Below, in pieces: positions 18,363-27,696 of a stretch of DNA of 64,000 bases. The notes under the pieces were generated by a model. That model was not told the origin of the DNA, made no database searches, and was given only the letters and a program-made list of their open reading frames with translations. The translations under genes and the position numbers were made by a program. Source of the DNA: Rhodobacteraceae bacterium D3-12 (GTDB lineage: Bacteria > Pseudomonadota > Alphaproteobacteria > Rhodobacterales > Rhodobacteraceae); contig CP104793.1 of assembly GCA_025916135.1 (NCBI GenBank), positions 2,294,001-2,358,000 on the forward strand. Reading direction: 5' to 3'. Within the stretch, counting starts at the first letter, position 1. Each line of letters begins with the position of its first letter.

Positions 18363-20171
18363 GAAGCGCCCCGAATTTCGATTTGGTCAATGATCTGTTT
18401 GGGCGCGTCGATCATTTTTGCACGCAAATATTCCCCCAAAGACTTTGCCTGCCCGTCGATGCGCGTTGACGAGGAAACCCCTTCTTCCAAAATGCCATGA
18501 ATAAAGAAATTCAGCGCCCTGATGTTGGGCAACGCATACCGATCAATGTCAAACGCGGCAGTATCCGGCATCAACGCCTTCATCTTCTCCACGCTCAAAA
18601 AGTCATGCAGAAAACCATAGGCCTCATCCGTCTTGGCCCAGACCCCCAGATTGGCGCAGCCCCCCTTGTCGCCCGATCGCGTTCCAAACAACCGGCCAAA
18701 GGCAATTTGCGCCGTTTCGCCCCCGGCGCGGGCGCGATGGCGTGACCGCTCGGTATTTTGAGAAACCGCGGTTCAAGCCCCAGTTGGCTGGTCGGAACAA
18801 CCTCCGTGACCTTGCCATTTACATGCACCCGCTCGGTGATGTATTTACTGTCAACCAACGCGGGCCAGTGGACGACATAAGCCCCCCCGCGTTCGCCCCG
18901 GTTCGTGCACAAAAGCCCGGAAAATTCGCCAAAGCCAACTCGACGATCTTGGCCGAAAATATCCGCCCCACGATTTTCGAGTCGCTTGCTTTCACGTCGA
19001 TTTTCAATGACGCAAAGGCCTGTTCATTGGTTTCAGGGTTCGGCTTGTCGCTGCGGATAAGCTGTTCACTCACCTGATCAAATCTGTCGCGGCCACCGAT
19101 CGCCTCGAACAAAGCGTCGGTAAAAACCTTCGCCTTTTCTTCAATATCGAGCCCGGTCAGCAAGATTTCCATGCTGTTACGATACCCGCCCAGCGTATTG
19201 ATGCACACCTTGTGCGTCACTGGCGGCATAGATCCACGGCACCCCGAGACGCGCACCCGGTCTATGCCCGTTTCCTCGATCTTGAGCGTGTCAAAATGCG
19301 CCACTACATCGGGATTAAGATACGCCGGAGACGACGTCTCATACAGCAATTGAGCGGTGACGGTTCCAACCGACACCAGCCCACCAGTGCCGGGATGTTT
19401 GGTGATGGTAAAGCAGCCATCGCGTTCGATCTCGGCAATGGGATAGCCGATGTTCGCAAAACTATTTACCTCTTGGAAAAAGGCATAATTGCCCCCTGTT
19501 GCCTGTGCCCCGCACTCAATTATATGCCCCGCGGCAAGCGCACCCGCCAAGGCATCATAGTCATCTCGCGCCCAACCGAACTTCCAAGCGGCCGGACCAA
19601 TAACAACGGCGGCATCTGTCACACGTGGACAAATGACGATATCCGCTCCCTGCGTTAAGGCCTCTGCAATACCCCACGCCCCGAAATAGGCGTTCGCCGT
19701 CACGGGCTGATGCCGCGACTCCGCCAATTCGCGCCCGGTATCAATGTTGACAAAACGCTCCCCAACAGCCCCCAGATCTTCCAGTCGTGGGATCAGATCA
19801 TCCCCGTCGATATAGGCAACCGTCGCCTTCAAACCCAACTCGGCAACGATCGCTTCGACCTCTTCCGCCATGCCCTTGGGGTTAAGTCCGCCTGCGTTGG
19901 TCACAATTTTTATATCGCGCTCAAGTGCGGGCTCTATGACCTCGCGGATCTGCTTGAGAAAAGTTCCGACATAGCCCGCCTCCAGGTTTTTGGCCTTTTG
20001 ACCATGCAGGATCGACATGGTCAGTTCCGCCAGATAATCACCGGTCAAAACGTCAATTGGCCCGCCCTCGATCATCTCGCGCGCCGCCGACAGCTTGTCT
20101 CCGTAAAAACCGCTGCAATTGGCAATCCGAATGACATCGGCAGCGTCATCATTGATGCGGTTCACAATCAT
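18359..20171 (-). CDS. Acyclic terpene utilisation AtuA-family protein (two frameshifts)
   Basis: N-terminal DUF1446/AtuA domain (starts MIVNRINDDAADVIRIANCSG; the ATG at 20171 overlaps the dehydrogenase stop) and a C-terminal AtuA-like ferredoxin-fold domain with TRSGDKGGCANLGVWAK. The frame is broken twice, at C-runs on the + strand: 18882-18888 (seven C) and 18720-18724 (five C). Adding one base at each gives a continuous 604-aa protein whose joins read GGAYVVHWPALVD and PGGETAQIAFGRLFG, both sensible for the family. AtuA is essential for citronellol/geraniol growth in Pseudomonas, but its reaction is unknown. Likely intact in reality. Confidence 0.85.
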
Positions 20172-21358
20172 ACTCCCATCTGGCGTGCCGCCAGATCGCG
20201 CAGGATTTCTTCCGAACCGCCTCCAATCGCATTCACCCGGACCTCGCGGTAAATCCGCTCGATCCGACACCCGCGAAGATATCCCGCGCCGCCCAAAATC
20301 TGCATCCCCTCGCGGGCACAGAACTCCATGGTGAGCGTCGCCTGAACTTTGAGAAGCGACAGATCGGCAATCGGTTTTTCACCCGCACCAACCCGCAGCG
20401 CGCATTGCTCCAGATAGGCTTGTGTCGCGTTGATCTTGCGCGCCATCTCGGCAAGCTTGTGACGGATCACCTGATGATCCGCCAACCGTTTACCAAAAGT
20501 CTTACGGTCTCTCGCCCATGCCAACGCATCTTCAAGACAGACCCGCGCCAAAGCGTTCGCGCTGGCCGACATCCACAAACGCTCGGTGTTGAAATTCGCC
20601 ATAATCCCCTTAAAGCCTTGGTTTTCCTCACCGATAAGGTTCTCTGCCGGAACACGCACATCGTCAAAATAAAGCGCCGCAGTGTCGGATGCCCACCACC
20701 CCTGCTTTTTCAAGGGCGTTCTGGTGAACCCCTCTCGCTCCCGTTCGATCAACAGCAACGAAACACCCGCCGCCCCCTCGCCGCCGGTGCGCACCGCAAC
20801 CGTATAATAATCGGCGCGCATACCGCCGGTGATGAACATTTTCGATCCGTTGACGATGTAATGATCGCCATCCCGCACCGCCGTCGTGCGCAGGTTGCTC
20901 ACGTCGGACCCGCCAGAAGGCTCGGTCACCGCCAATGCATGAATCTTTTCACCGGCAAGAACCTGTGGCGCAATCCTGCGCTTCATGTCTTCGGAACCGG
21001 TCGCAAGAACCGGCGGCAATCCGATGCTGTGAACCAACAAGCTGGCATTGATCCCACCCGAACTGCACCGCGCCATTTCCTCGGCCGTGACCAGTATAAA
21101 AAACGCATCCGACACCGGGATACCGCCGTAAGCTTCAGGATACCCTGCCCCCAAAAGCCCCACTTGCGCCGCCTTGGTATAGAGCGCGCGCGGGAATTCC
21201 CCCGCTTCGTCCCATTCGTCGACAAACGGCATGATCTCTTTATCGACAAAGGCACGCAATGTGGCGCGCCACGCCTGATGATCCTCGGTGTAAAATGGTC
21301 CTTGATATCGATGGTCAAAATCAAACGGGCTCTGCCCGCCATCAAACTCGATTGGCAT
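20168..21358 (-). CDS. Acyl-CoA dehydrogenase (AtuD/citronellyl-CoA-dehydrogenase-like)
   Basis: Flavoprotein dehydrogenase of 396 aa with the three-domain ACAD layout: helical N-domain (FYTEDHQAWRATLRAFVDKE), middle beta domain (LAVTEPSGGSDVSNLRTTA and NGSKMFITGG), and C-terminal domain with GGAGYLRGCRIERIYREVR. The catalytic base position lies near that last segment (IERIYREVR, about residue 370). The start MPIEFDGG follows GGGGGAAG and avoids 27 non-conserved residues. It is the first gene of the Atu-like operon and would introduce the alpha-beta double bond before carboxylation. Isovaleryl- or another branched-chain acyl-CoA is the alternative substrate. Confidence 0.85.
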   Translation of the reverse strand: MPIEFDGGQSPFDFDHRYQGPFYTEDHQAWRATLRAFVDKEIMPFVDEWDEAGEFPRALYTKAAQVGLLGAGYPEAYGGIPVSDAFFILVTAEEMARCSSGGINASLLVHSIGLPPVLATGSEDMKRRIAPQVLAGEKIHALAVTEPSGGSDVSNLRTTAVRDGDHYIVNGSKMFITGGMRADYYTVAVRTGGEGAAGVSLLLIEREREGFTRTPLKKQGWWASDTAALYFDDVRVPAENLIGEENQGFKGIMANFNTERLWMSASANALARVCLEDALAWARDRKTFGKRLADHQVIRHKLAEMARKINATQAYLEQCALRVGAGEKPIADLSLLKVQATLTMEFCAREGMQILGGAGYLRGCRIERIYREVRVNAIGGGSEEILRDLAARQMGV

Positions 21359-21407
21359 TTTTCTTCCCCCTTGGACCGCCTCCCAACGGCCGTAGGCCAA
21401 AAACAGT

Positions 21408-21480
21408 CCATCTGGATTGACTTTATTCACCCCATTCAAGACCTGTCAATATTTCAAATCCATCCGGTTTGACTTTTTTC
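21408..21480. promoter_or_regulatory. Paired operator-like repeats and promoter between the Atu-like operon and tetR
   Basis: Two related 21-nt blocks occur in direct orientation at 21408-21428 and 21460-21480, matching CCATCYGGWTTGACTTTWTTC. Each overlaps an imperfect palindrome: CAGTCCATCTGGATTG in the first and TCAAATCCATCCGGTTTGA in the second. A minus-strand promoter, TTGACA (21449-21444) with TAAAGT 18 nt further on, would place its -10 inside the first block. Sites for the adjacent TetR regulator, repressing both itself and the operon, are the natural reading. Confidence 0.55.
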
Positions 21481-21608
21481 GAAAACTTAGGCCCTATCCC
21501 TCAATCCCTACCCTTGCCTCCGCACGGGCACATAGGTGTTCAACCGGTCGCTTGCTCAGGGGAACACAACCCTCCGGGGCACGGCGGTCAAAGCGGAAAG
21601 GTTACGAC

Positions 21609-22253
21609 ATGAACTCGGCTGAGGGACTTGGAAAGCAGCAAGCAAAAAGCAGGCGCGTGCGCAAGGAAATTTGCGAAGCAACAATTACTTGCCTGATAAA
21701 GCTCGGCTATGGTGAAACCTCGCTTCAGCGCGTCGCAAACGAGGCCGGCTTCTCAAAAGGTGCCCTTCAACATCACTTCCCAAGCAAGGAAGACCTGATG
21801 GTGGCGACCTCCGACATGCTGTTGGAACGTCCCTTCATGCAGCCCCGAAATTCCGAAAGCATCCCGGAAACCGTAGAAGCGGCAATCCTGTCCAACTGGA
21901 AAAAACTCACCAACACCGATGCCTATCTCGCCCTGCTTGAAATTCTGATCGCGACGCGCACGGACCTGAAATTGCAAGAGCGCATCAAAGACAAACTGGA
22001 AATGTGGAATGACGAGCTTGACCAACTGGCGTTGCGCACGTTCCGCTCCACAACAGGAACAGACGAGGACGTCATCGCCATTCAGACGATGACAAGAAGC
22101 CTCATGCGGGGGCTGGTCATTCAGGATCGCTATTCCTCAAACCCTGAAGAGACGACAAACCTGATACATCGCTGGATCGACTTCATCTCGCCCGAATTAG
22201 AGCTGCGCAAAAATGCCCCAAAAGAGAGCGGAGCCAAGGCGGGCAAGGCCTGA
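21609..22253 (+). CDS. TetR/AcrR-family transcriptional regulator
   Basis: A 214-aa regulator with an N-terminal TetR helix-turn-helix: ATITCLIKLGYGETSLQRVANEAGFSK followed by GALQHHFPSKEDLM. The C-terminal half (about 75-200) is an all-helical ligand domain. The ATG at 21609 follows AAAGG; a longer frame without conserved sequence extends upstream. It is divergent from the acyl-CoA dehydrogenase operon and about 250 nt from it, so it probably represses that operon and responds to an acyl-CoA or terpenoid intermediate (inference). Confidence 0.88.
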   Translation: MNSAEGLGKQQAKSRRVRKEICEATITCLIKLGYGETSLQRVANEAGFSKGALQHHFPSKEDLMVATSDMLLERPFMQPRNSESIPETVEAAILSNWKKLTNTDAYLALLEILIATRTDLKLQERIKDKLEMWNDELDQLALRTFRSTTGTDEDVIAIQTMTRSLMRGLVIQDRYSSNPEETTNLIHRWIDFISPELELRKNAPKESGAKAGKA

Positions 22254-22270
22254 AAAGTCCTTTGCCCGCC
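22239..22270. terminator. Hairpin between converging tetR and hydantoinase-B genes
   Basis: GGCGGGCAAGG (22239-22249) pairs with CCTTTGCCCGCC (22259-22270) with one bulged base and an A-rich loop containing the tetR stop codon. No strong T-run follows in either direction. Its position between converging genes suggests a bidirectional terminator or a 3'-end protecting hairpin. Confidence 0.45.
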
Positions 22271-22295
22271 CTGCCCCAATCCTTACCGGTCTTCT

Positions 22296-24257
22296 TTAGC
22301 TCCAATGCGCGACTGAGCGCCGCTCAAAGCTCTCACGGAACTGGCGCGTTGAGTTGACCATCAACTCCCCGGTTCCCCAATCCAAGATGACCGCATATTT
22401 GCGCACCGCATCCATCTCGTTGATCTCACCGTCGCGATACATTTTCGAAACGGCTTCGGGATCCATGCGCGCCCAGTCCACCCGGTTCTGCCGGATGTGC
22501 GCCCGCGCCCGCTCGGTGCCCTCTGTATCCACTTCATAATCCAGCAGCTCAGCGTCGTTCACCTTGATCACAACGCCATAGTCAATCTCGGCACGCCCAA
22601 CCGAGACATATTCGTCGATCACATCCTGCAGCACCCGCTCCGGGTCACGCTCCATCGGATCGCCGTAACCACCGCCACCCGCCGTTGGGCGCGTGAACTT
22701 GTCACCGCTTTTGATCTTATAGTTGGAAAAGACCGATCCGAGCCAATTCTGCTCGCCTGTTTCGGCGTGTTCGATCATAAGCCCGTGCGGCATCGACGGC
22801 AGACCGCCTTCAACGCCCCAGACAACCGCGCGCTCTCGATCGCAAATATACGACATCACGGTATTGTCGGCCTCCAACAGGGTCGAGGCCTTGATGACCC
22901 CCGCACCACCGCGCCATTTTCCGGGCCCGGGGCTGTCCTGTTTGATCTGGAATTCATCCGCCCGCGTGGGGTTCACCCGCTCGTTCCCCTCTGATGGCTG
23001 AGACATCAAGCCGGTGCCGAAACAGGCGGTGGTCACATCGCTGCCATCCTTGCCGTTGCGCCCGCCCCAACCGCCGGGCAACCACTCGTAGAACATGTAA
23101 ATCGGCTTTTCAGGCTTACGCAGGTCATTGCCCCCAGCAAGGAGGTACTCAAGGTTAAAGGCACAGGCGATCGCCCGTTCCGGCATGATCTGCGACCACA
23201 TCTCGAAAATCGCGTTCATGATCTTCTCAAAAGGCATCAGGAACCCGGTCACGGCCACAGGCCATTCTGCGCTCACAACACTGTTCGCAGGGGCTTTGAC
23301 CTCGACCATGCGATAGAATCCACTGTTCAACGGCAGATCCGGGAAAAAAGTCTTCATCCCCGCAACAACGGCCGAAAACGTCGCGCCGTGTGCGGAATTA
23401 TAGATCGACGAGATCGTTGGGTGGCTGCCTTCAAAATCATAGACAATCTCATCACCCTTGATCGTCATTTTGATGTGAATCGGGATCATCCCCTCGCCCG
23501 CACCGGGATCACGGTCGATATAGTCCACCGCCTCCCATGTGCCATCCGGCAAATCGGAAATCCGCTGGCGCACGGCGCGTTCAACATAATCCTGAACCTC
23601 GTCCATGCCCCGGGTCACCTGATCGCGCCCGTATTTGCCAACAAGACGCTGAAGTTCGCGTTCTGCCACCTGCGTGGCTTGTGCCTGTGAATGGATATCA
23701 CCGATGATCGAGGCAGGATCACGCGTGTTGGCCGCGATCATATTCGCAACGTCGGAACAGAACTTGCCCTTGTGGAACAACCGGATCGGCGTGATCCGCA
23801 CCGCCTCACCAAACATCTCATGTGCCGTGACATTAAACGATCCCGGAACAGAGCCGCCAAGGTCCGACCAATGCCCGTTGGATTGCGAAAACCCGATCAG
23901 CGTCTCTTCGTCAAAAATCGGCCGGATCAAGCGCACATCGCTGAAATGCGTGCCCCCCGCATAGGGGTCGTTGATCGCATATACATCGCCCGGATACATG
24001 TCTCCTTCAAAGACGCGGATCACGTCCTTGCAGGTATAATGCAGCGTGCCAACATGCACGGCGATGTCCGAATTGCCCTGAGCGACGCAATTGCCTTGGG
24101 CATCGTGCAACCCATTCGAGAAATCCCGATTGTAGATCACAAAGGAATAGCAGGTTCGCAGCATCTGCTCTGCCATTTGATCCACCGAGGTGATGAAAGA
24201 GTTCTTGAGAACTTCGAAGGTGACCGGGTCAAGGTCCTGTCTGGATGTCGTGTTCAT
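22296..24257 (-). CDS. Hydantoinase B/oxoprolinase family protein
   Basis: A 653-aa subunit of the HyuB/acetone-carboxylase-alpha-like family, opening with DPVTFEVLKNSFITSVDQMAEQM. It carries GDVYAINDPYAGGTHFSDVRLI and the C-terminal SGDKFTRPTAGGGGYGDPMER. It works with the HyuA-type subunit encoded 3 nt upstream. Family members perform ATP-dependent hydrolysis of N-methylhydantoin or 5-oxoproline, or ATP-dependent carboxylation of acetone/acetophenone. Sequence alone does not decide among these; no gamma subunit of acetone carboxylase is present, which favours a hydantoinase/oxoprolinase role. Confidence 0.87.
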   Translation of the reverse strand: MNTTSRQDLDPVTFEVLKNSFITSVDQMAEQMLRTCYSFVIYNRDFSNGLHDAQGNCVAQGNSDIAVHVGTLHYTCKDVIRVFEGDMYPGDVYAINDPYAGGTHFSDVRLIRPIFDEETLIGFSQSNGHWSDLGGSVPGSFNVTAHEMFGEAVRITPIRLFHKGKFCSDVANMIAANTRDPASIIGDIHSQAQATQVAERELQRLVGKYGRDQVTRGMDEVQDYVERAVRQRISDLPDGTWEAVDYIDRDPGAGEGMIPIHIKMTIKGDEIVYDFEGSHPTISSIYNSAHGATFSAVVAGMKTFFPDLPLNSGFYRMVEVKAPANSVVSAEWPVAVTGFLMPFEKIMNAIFEMWSQIMPERAIACAFNLEYLLAGGNDLRKPEKPIYMFYEWLPGGWGGRNGKDGSDVTTACFGTGLMSQPSEGNERVNPTRADEFQIKQDSPGPGKWRGGAGVIKASTLLEADNTVMSYICDRERAVVWGVEGGLPSMPHGLMIEHAETGEQNWLGSVFSNYKIKSGDKFTRPTAGGGGYGDPMERDPERVLQDVIDEYVSVGRAEIDYGVVIKVNDAELLDYEVDTEGTERARAHIRQNRVDWARMDPEAVSKMYRDGEINEMDAVRKYAVILDWGTGELMVNSTRQFRESFERRSVAHWS

Positions 24258-24260
24258 GTC

Positions 24261-26288
24261 TCAGTCCTTCGCTCGAATAAGAATGTTCATGTATTGATCG
24301 ACGGTCGCCGTTGATTGGGGCGGCACGACGACGGTGGAATCGACCTGTTCGACGATGGCCGGACCGGTGAATTCGGCCCCCGCTTTCATCAAAGCCCGGT
24401 CGTAAACAGCGGCTTCGGTTTTTTCGCCTTTGAACCAAACCGCACGCGTGCCGATTGGGTCGGGCGTATGCGCCACCACCTCGAACGAGGGCAACTCGGC
24501 CTTTTGCACAACGCCCGTAGCCTTCACGCCAACCCGGAAAATACTGACCGGAGAGTCTTCCCTGCGGAAATTGTATTCCCGCTCGTGTTCGGCATGGAAC
24601 CCGCTCACCAGATCGCTGGTGCTCGTGATTTTTGAGGGCGCCGAGACCGACAGAGACCGCCATTGGCCCTGATACATCATCTCGACCGTGCGTTGCAGCA
24701 CCGTATCATCCGGCGACACACCTTCGTGGTGCAGCCGCTCAAGCGCCTCTTTTTCGATCTTGGCAAATGCCTTTTCAAGGGATTGCGGCGTCGTGTCGGC
24801 GGCATCGGCCATAAAGCTGTCGGAAAAATCATGCTGGATATCGACCAGCAAGCATCCCATGGCCGAGGTCACCCCCGGATTGGGCGGCACAATAACGATC
24901 GGAATAGCAAGCTCGCGCGCAACAGCGGCACCATGCAACGCACCCGCCCCGCCAAATGCCACCAGCGCGAAATCGCGCGGATCATGGCCCCGGCTGATGG
25001 AAAGCAACCGCACAGCATTGGCCATATTGGCATTGGCAACGTCGATAATCGCCTCCGCCGCCGCGTGTAATTCCATCCCGAATGGCTCTGCCACGGTCTC
25101 GCGCACCGCCTTTTCGGCCAAAGCAGGGTCAAGCGTAATATCCCCCCCGGCGAGGCTGTGACCCAACCGGCCAAGCACGACATTGGCGTCACTGTTGGTG
25201 GCCACTTCGTTGCCATTGGAATAACAGGCAGGCCCCGGATAGGCCCCCGCCGATTGCGGCCCGTTGCGCAGCGATCCGCCCTCGTCTTTCCATGCCAACG
25301 ATCCGCCACCGGCGCCAATTGTCAGAACCTCAATGCTGGGAAAGCGGATCGGATAGCCGTATTCGATGAACCAGTCCTTGGTCACAGTCGACTCGCCCCG
25401 ATACGTCAGCGACACATCGGTGCTGGTGCCGCCCATATCGAACCCGATCGAGTTCTCATAGCCGCACAGGTTGCCGATAAACCGACTGGCGATGGCACCC
25501 GCCGCAATGCCGGACCCGGCCAGCCGCGCTGCAAAATCTTTGACACTCGCAGGCGTCATCACGCCGCCGCCCGTGTGCAAAAGCAGCAGGTCTCGCTCGT
25601 ATCCGCCCTCGGTCAGCTTTTCCCCAAGCCGCGAAACATAATCGACAACAACGGGCGAAACGACAGCGTTCACCATCGTGGTCGAAAACCGCTCATGTTC
25701 AAAGATCTCCGGCATAACTTCGGAAGAAATCGAAATGTGAACGTCCGGCATCTCTTCACGCAAGATTTCGCGCATGCGGACTTCGTTTTCACCATTCACA
25801 TATGAATTGATGAAACACACCGCAATCGCCTTCACCCCGCGTTTGCTCAGCAACGCTGCAACCCTGCGCGCCTCTTGTTCGTCCAACTCCTGAATGACCT
25901 TGCCGGACGCATCAATGCGCTCCTTAACAGTCAAACGATCCCGCCGGGGGATATAGGGTTTGGCCACATCCTTATAGGTATCCCACAGGTCTTCCTTGTT
26001 CGAGCGCCGGATCTCCACAACATCGCGAAACCCCTCGGTACAGACCATTGCCGACCTCGGCAATTTGCGGGTGATCAGGGCATTGGTGGCAACGGTGGTG
26101 CCATGCGAAAACATACTGACATCCGCAAGGTCCACTTTTGCATCCGCCACTCCGGTCATGATCGCGCGCAACGGATCGTCAGGTGTCGAAGGCGTCTTTT
26201 CGATCCTGATCTGGCCGCTCTCCTCGTCCATGATACAAACGTCGGTGAATGTCCCCCCGACATCTACTGCCATTCTCGTCTTTGTCAT
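24261..26288 (-). CDS. Hydantoinase/oxoprolinase family protein, A subunit
   Basis: A 675-aa HyuA-type subunit of the actin/Hsp70-fold ATPase superfamily. It has phosphate-binding loops MAVDVGGTFTDVCIMD at the N-terminus and IGFDMGGTSTDVSLTY near residue 285, plus the FGGAGALHG segment near 455. It activates the substrate amide with ATP for hydrolysis by the B subunit. It is first in a two-gene operon, on the same strand as the AraC-type gene 139 nt upstream. N-methylhydantoinase, 5-oxoprolinase or a carboxylase are the candidate activities. Confidence 0.88.
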   Translation of the reverse strand: MTKTRMAVDVGGTFTDVCIMDEESGQIRIEKTPSTPDDPLRAIMTGVADAKVDLADVSMFSHGTTVATNALITRKLPRSAMVCTEGFRDVVEIRRSNKEDLWDTYKDVAKPYIPRRDRLTVKERIDASGKVIQELDEQEARRVAALLSKRGVKAIAVCFINSYVNGENEVRMREILREEMPDVHISISSEVMPEIFEHERFSTTMVNAVVSPVVVDYVSRLGEKLTEGGYERDLLLLHTGGGVMTPASVKDFAARLAGSGIAAGAIASRFIGNLCGYENSIGFDMGGTSTDVSLTYRGESTVTKDWFIEYGYPIRFPSIEVLTIGAGGGSLAWKDEGGSLRNGPQSAGAYPGPACYSNGNEVATNSDANVVLGRLGHSLAGGDITLDPALAEKAVRETVAEPFGMELHAAAEAIIDVANANMANAVRLLSISRGHDPRDFALVAFGGAGALHGAAVARELAIPIVIVPPNPGVTSAMGCLLVDIQHDFSDSFMADAADTTPQSLEKAFAKIEKEALERLHHEGVSPDDTVLQRTVEMMYQGQWRSLSVSAPSKITSTSDLVSGFHAEHEREYNFRREDSPVSIFRVGVKATGVVQKAELPSFEVVAHTPDPIGTRAVWFKGEKTEAAVYDRALMKAGAEFTGPAIVEQVDSTVVVPPQSTATVDQYMNILIRAKD

Positions 26289-26427
26289 CGCTCGTTCCTA
26301 TCCTTTTCGGCGCTTGCCTATTGGCCAGCAGAGGTTGTTCTGCGCAAACGGCGCAGCTATTCGGTCTCATGGTTGACGTGTTGTCAGTTGGTTTTCAGAG
26401 CTTGTCGGGCATCATCACCCGATGCAG

Positions 26428-27375
26428 TTACCCAGGGCGAATTTCCGCCTCGGATCGGGCTTTCTTACGGGTGTCCGACGGCGTACAGCCGAACCTGACA
26501 CGATAGTGTTTGCAGAACTGCGCATGGTCATAGAACCCCCACTCGTTGGCGATCTGCGCCACCGTCGAACTGTCATGAACCAACGTGAGCGTCTCGTGAC
26601 AGCGGGTCAGTCGTTTGTCGCGGATATAGCTGGCAACCGAGCAATCATTCTCGGCAAACAACCCTTGAAGATACCGTAAAGAGATACCGCAGGATTCCGC
26701 CACAAGCATCGGCGTAAGGTTCCTGTTGGCAAGACTATCTCGGATGAACTGCTCTGCGCGCTGCAAATGCGCGGCACGAATGGTCGAAACCGAACTGCCC
26801 AAAATGCGATCGTCGCTTCGCATCGACAGGCACAACAGGTCCAACAAATGCTGCCCCGCCATCTCACGCGCGGCATCGTCAATAACATCAATACTGTCGA
26901 TCGTGTTGCGCACGGCCCCCACAAAAAACGAACCCACGCCAGAGGTCGCATCGAAGGTCAAAGCACTAAGCCGCTCCGTCGGTCCAAGCCGGGATTGAAC
27001 GCTGGACGTTGGCACCTTTAAAACCCACAGCTTGTTGCGCCGTTCATGAGAGAACTCATAAGGCATGTCCCCCTGCTCGACCAAAAAACCACCGGGCCCA
27101 CAGCGGGTCTGCCGCGAGGCTTGGTGAAAATTCACATCCCCCCCATGAGGGATCGTGATCAGCAGACTGTTGTCCTTTTCTTTCTCGAAATGGCTCTTGT
27201 GACGCCGGTACATAACCCCGTCACATTGCATTTCCGAAAGCCCCACGATCCCCAATCCCCAAGACTTGAGCGAGCCGCTGAACGACTTGGGGTCACGGCA
27301 TTGCACCGACAACGGAAAATAGGTCTCTGAAATCGTTCGCGACCACATCGCGTTTTTGTCGATCGAACCTTGCAT
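26428..27375 (-). CDS. AraC-family transcriptional regulator
   Basis: A 315-aa activator-type protein. Its N-terminal AraC-binding-2-like sensor region covers about residues 20-190. The C-terminal double helix-turn-helix spans about 205-300 and carries LTPMLVAESCGISLRYLQGLF, the second-helix pattern VAQIANEWGFYDHAQFCKHYR, and FGCTPSDTRKK. This is the FeaR/NahR-like layout of aromatic- and amine-catabolic activators. It precedes the hydantoinase operon on the same strand and probably activates it in response to the substrate (inference from adjacency). Confidence 0.85.
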   Translation of the reverse strand: MQGSIDKNAMWSRTISETYFPLSVQCRDPKSFSGSLKSWGLGIVGLSEMQCDGVMYRRHKSHFEKEKDNSLLITIPHGGDVNFHQASRQTRCGPGGFLVEQGDMPYEFSHERRNKLWVLKVPTSSVQSRLGPTERLSALTFDATSGVGSFFVGAVRNTIDSIDVIDDAAREMAGQHLLDLLCLSMRSDDRILGSSVSTIRAAHLQRAEQFIRDSLANRNLTPMLVAESCGISLRYLQGLFAENDCSVASYIRDKRLTRCHETLTLVHDSSTVAQIANEWGFYDHAQFCKHYRVRFGCTPSDTRKKARSEAEIRPG

Positions 27376-27696
27376 CCTTTTCTCCCGTCCAGCGGTTTAC
27401 CACAAACCCCGGACCTGCATTCCACCTTCAACTCTACCCCATAACAAATTTGGAAATAGGCGATTTGCGCACAAATATTTGGGTCACGCCAAAGCCGGCA
27501 CAATCAACAGGCTCCAAGTCGGGTGCAGCAGGCACGGCGCACGATGTTTGAGCGAACCAAATATTCTTCACCCTCTCCCCCTCAGACCCGCATCACCCAG
27601 TCCCAGCTGACCAACACGATCCGTCGCCCATACTAGTCGCTCAAAAGGAATTCGTCGAATTATTTGGTGGATTTCACGCCGCGCAAGGTCGACCGC
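27376..27696. other. Intergenic stretch with no supported gene
   Basis: About 320 nt between the AraC gene start and the AEC-transporter stop. Reading frames here are short and lack conserved content. No convincing hairpin-plus-T terminator, repeat or RNA gene was seen. It should hold the AraC promoter, which reads away on the minus strand. Confidence 0.5.

Noticed and set aside
18359-18691. Independent small AtuA-associated gene of 110 aa
   Set aside because: Free-standing versions of this domain exist, but here the upstream frame continues into it once one base is restored at 18720-18724, so a fused AtuA is the better reading.
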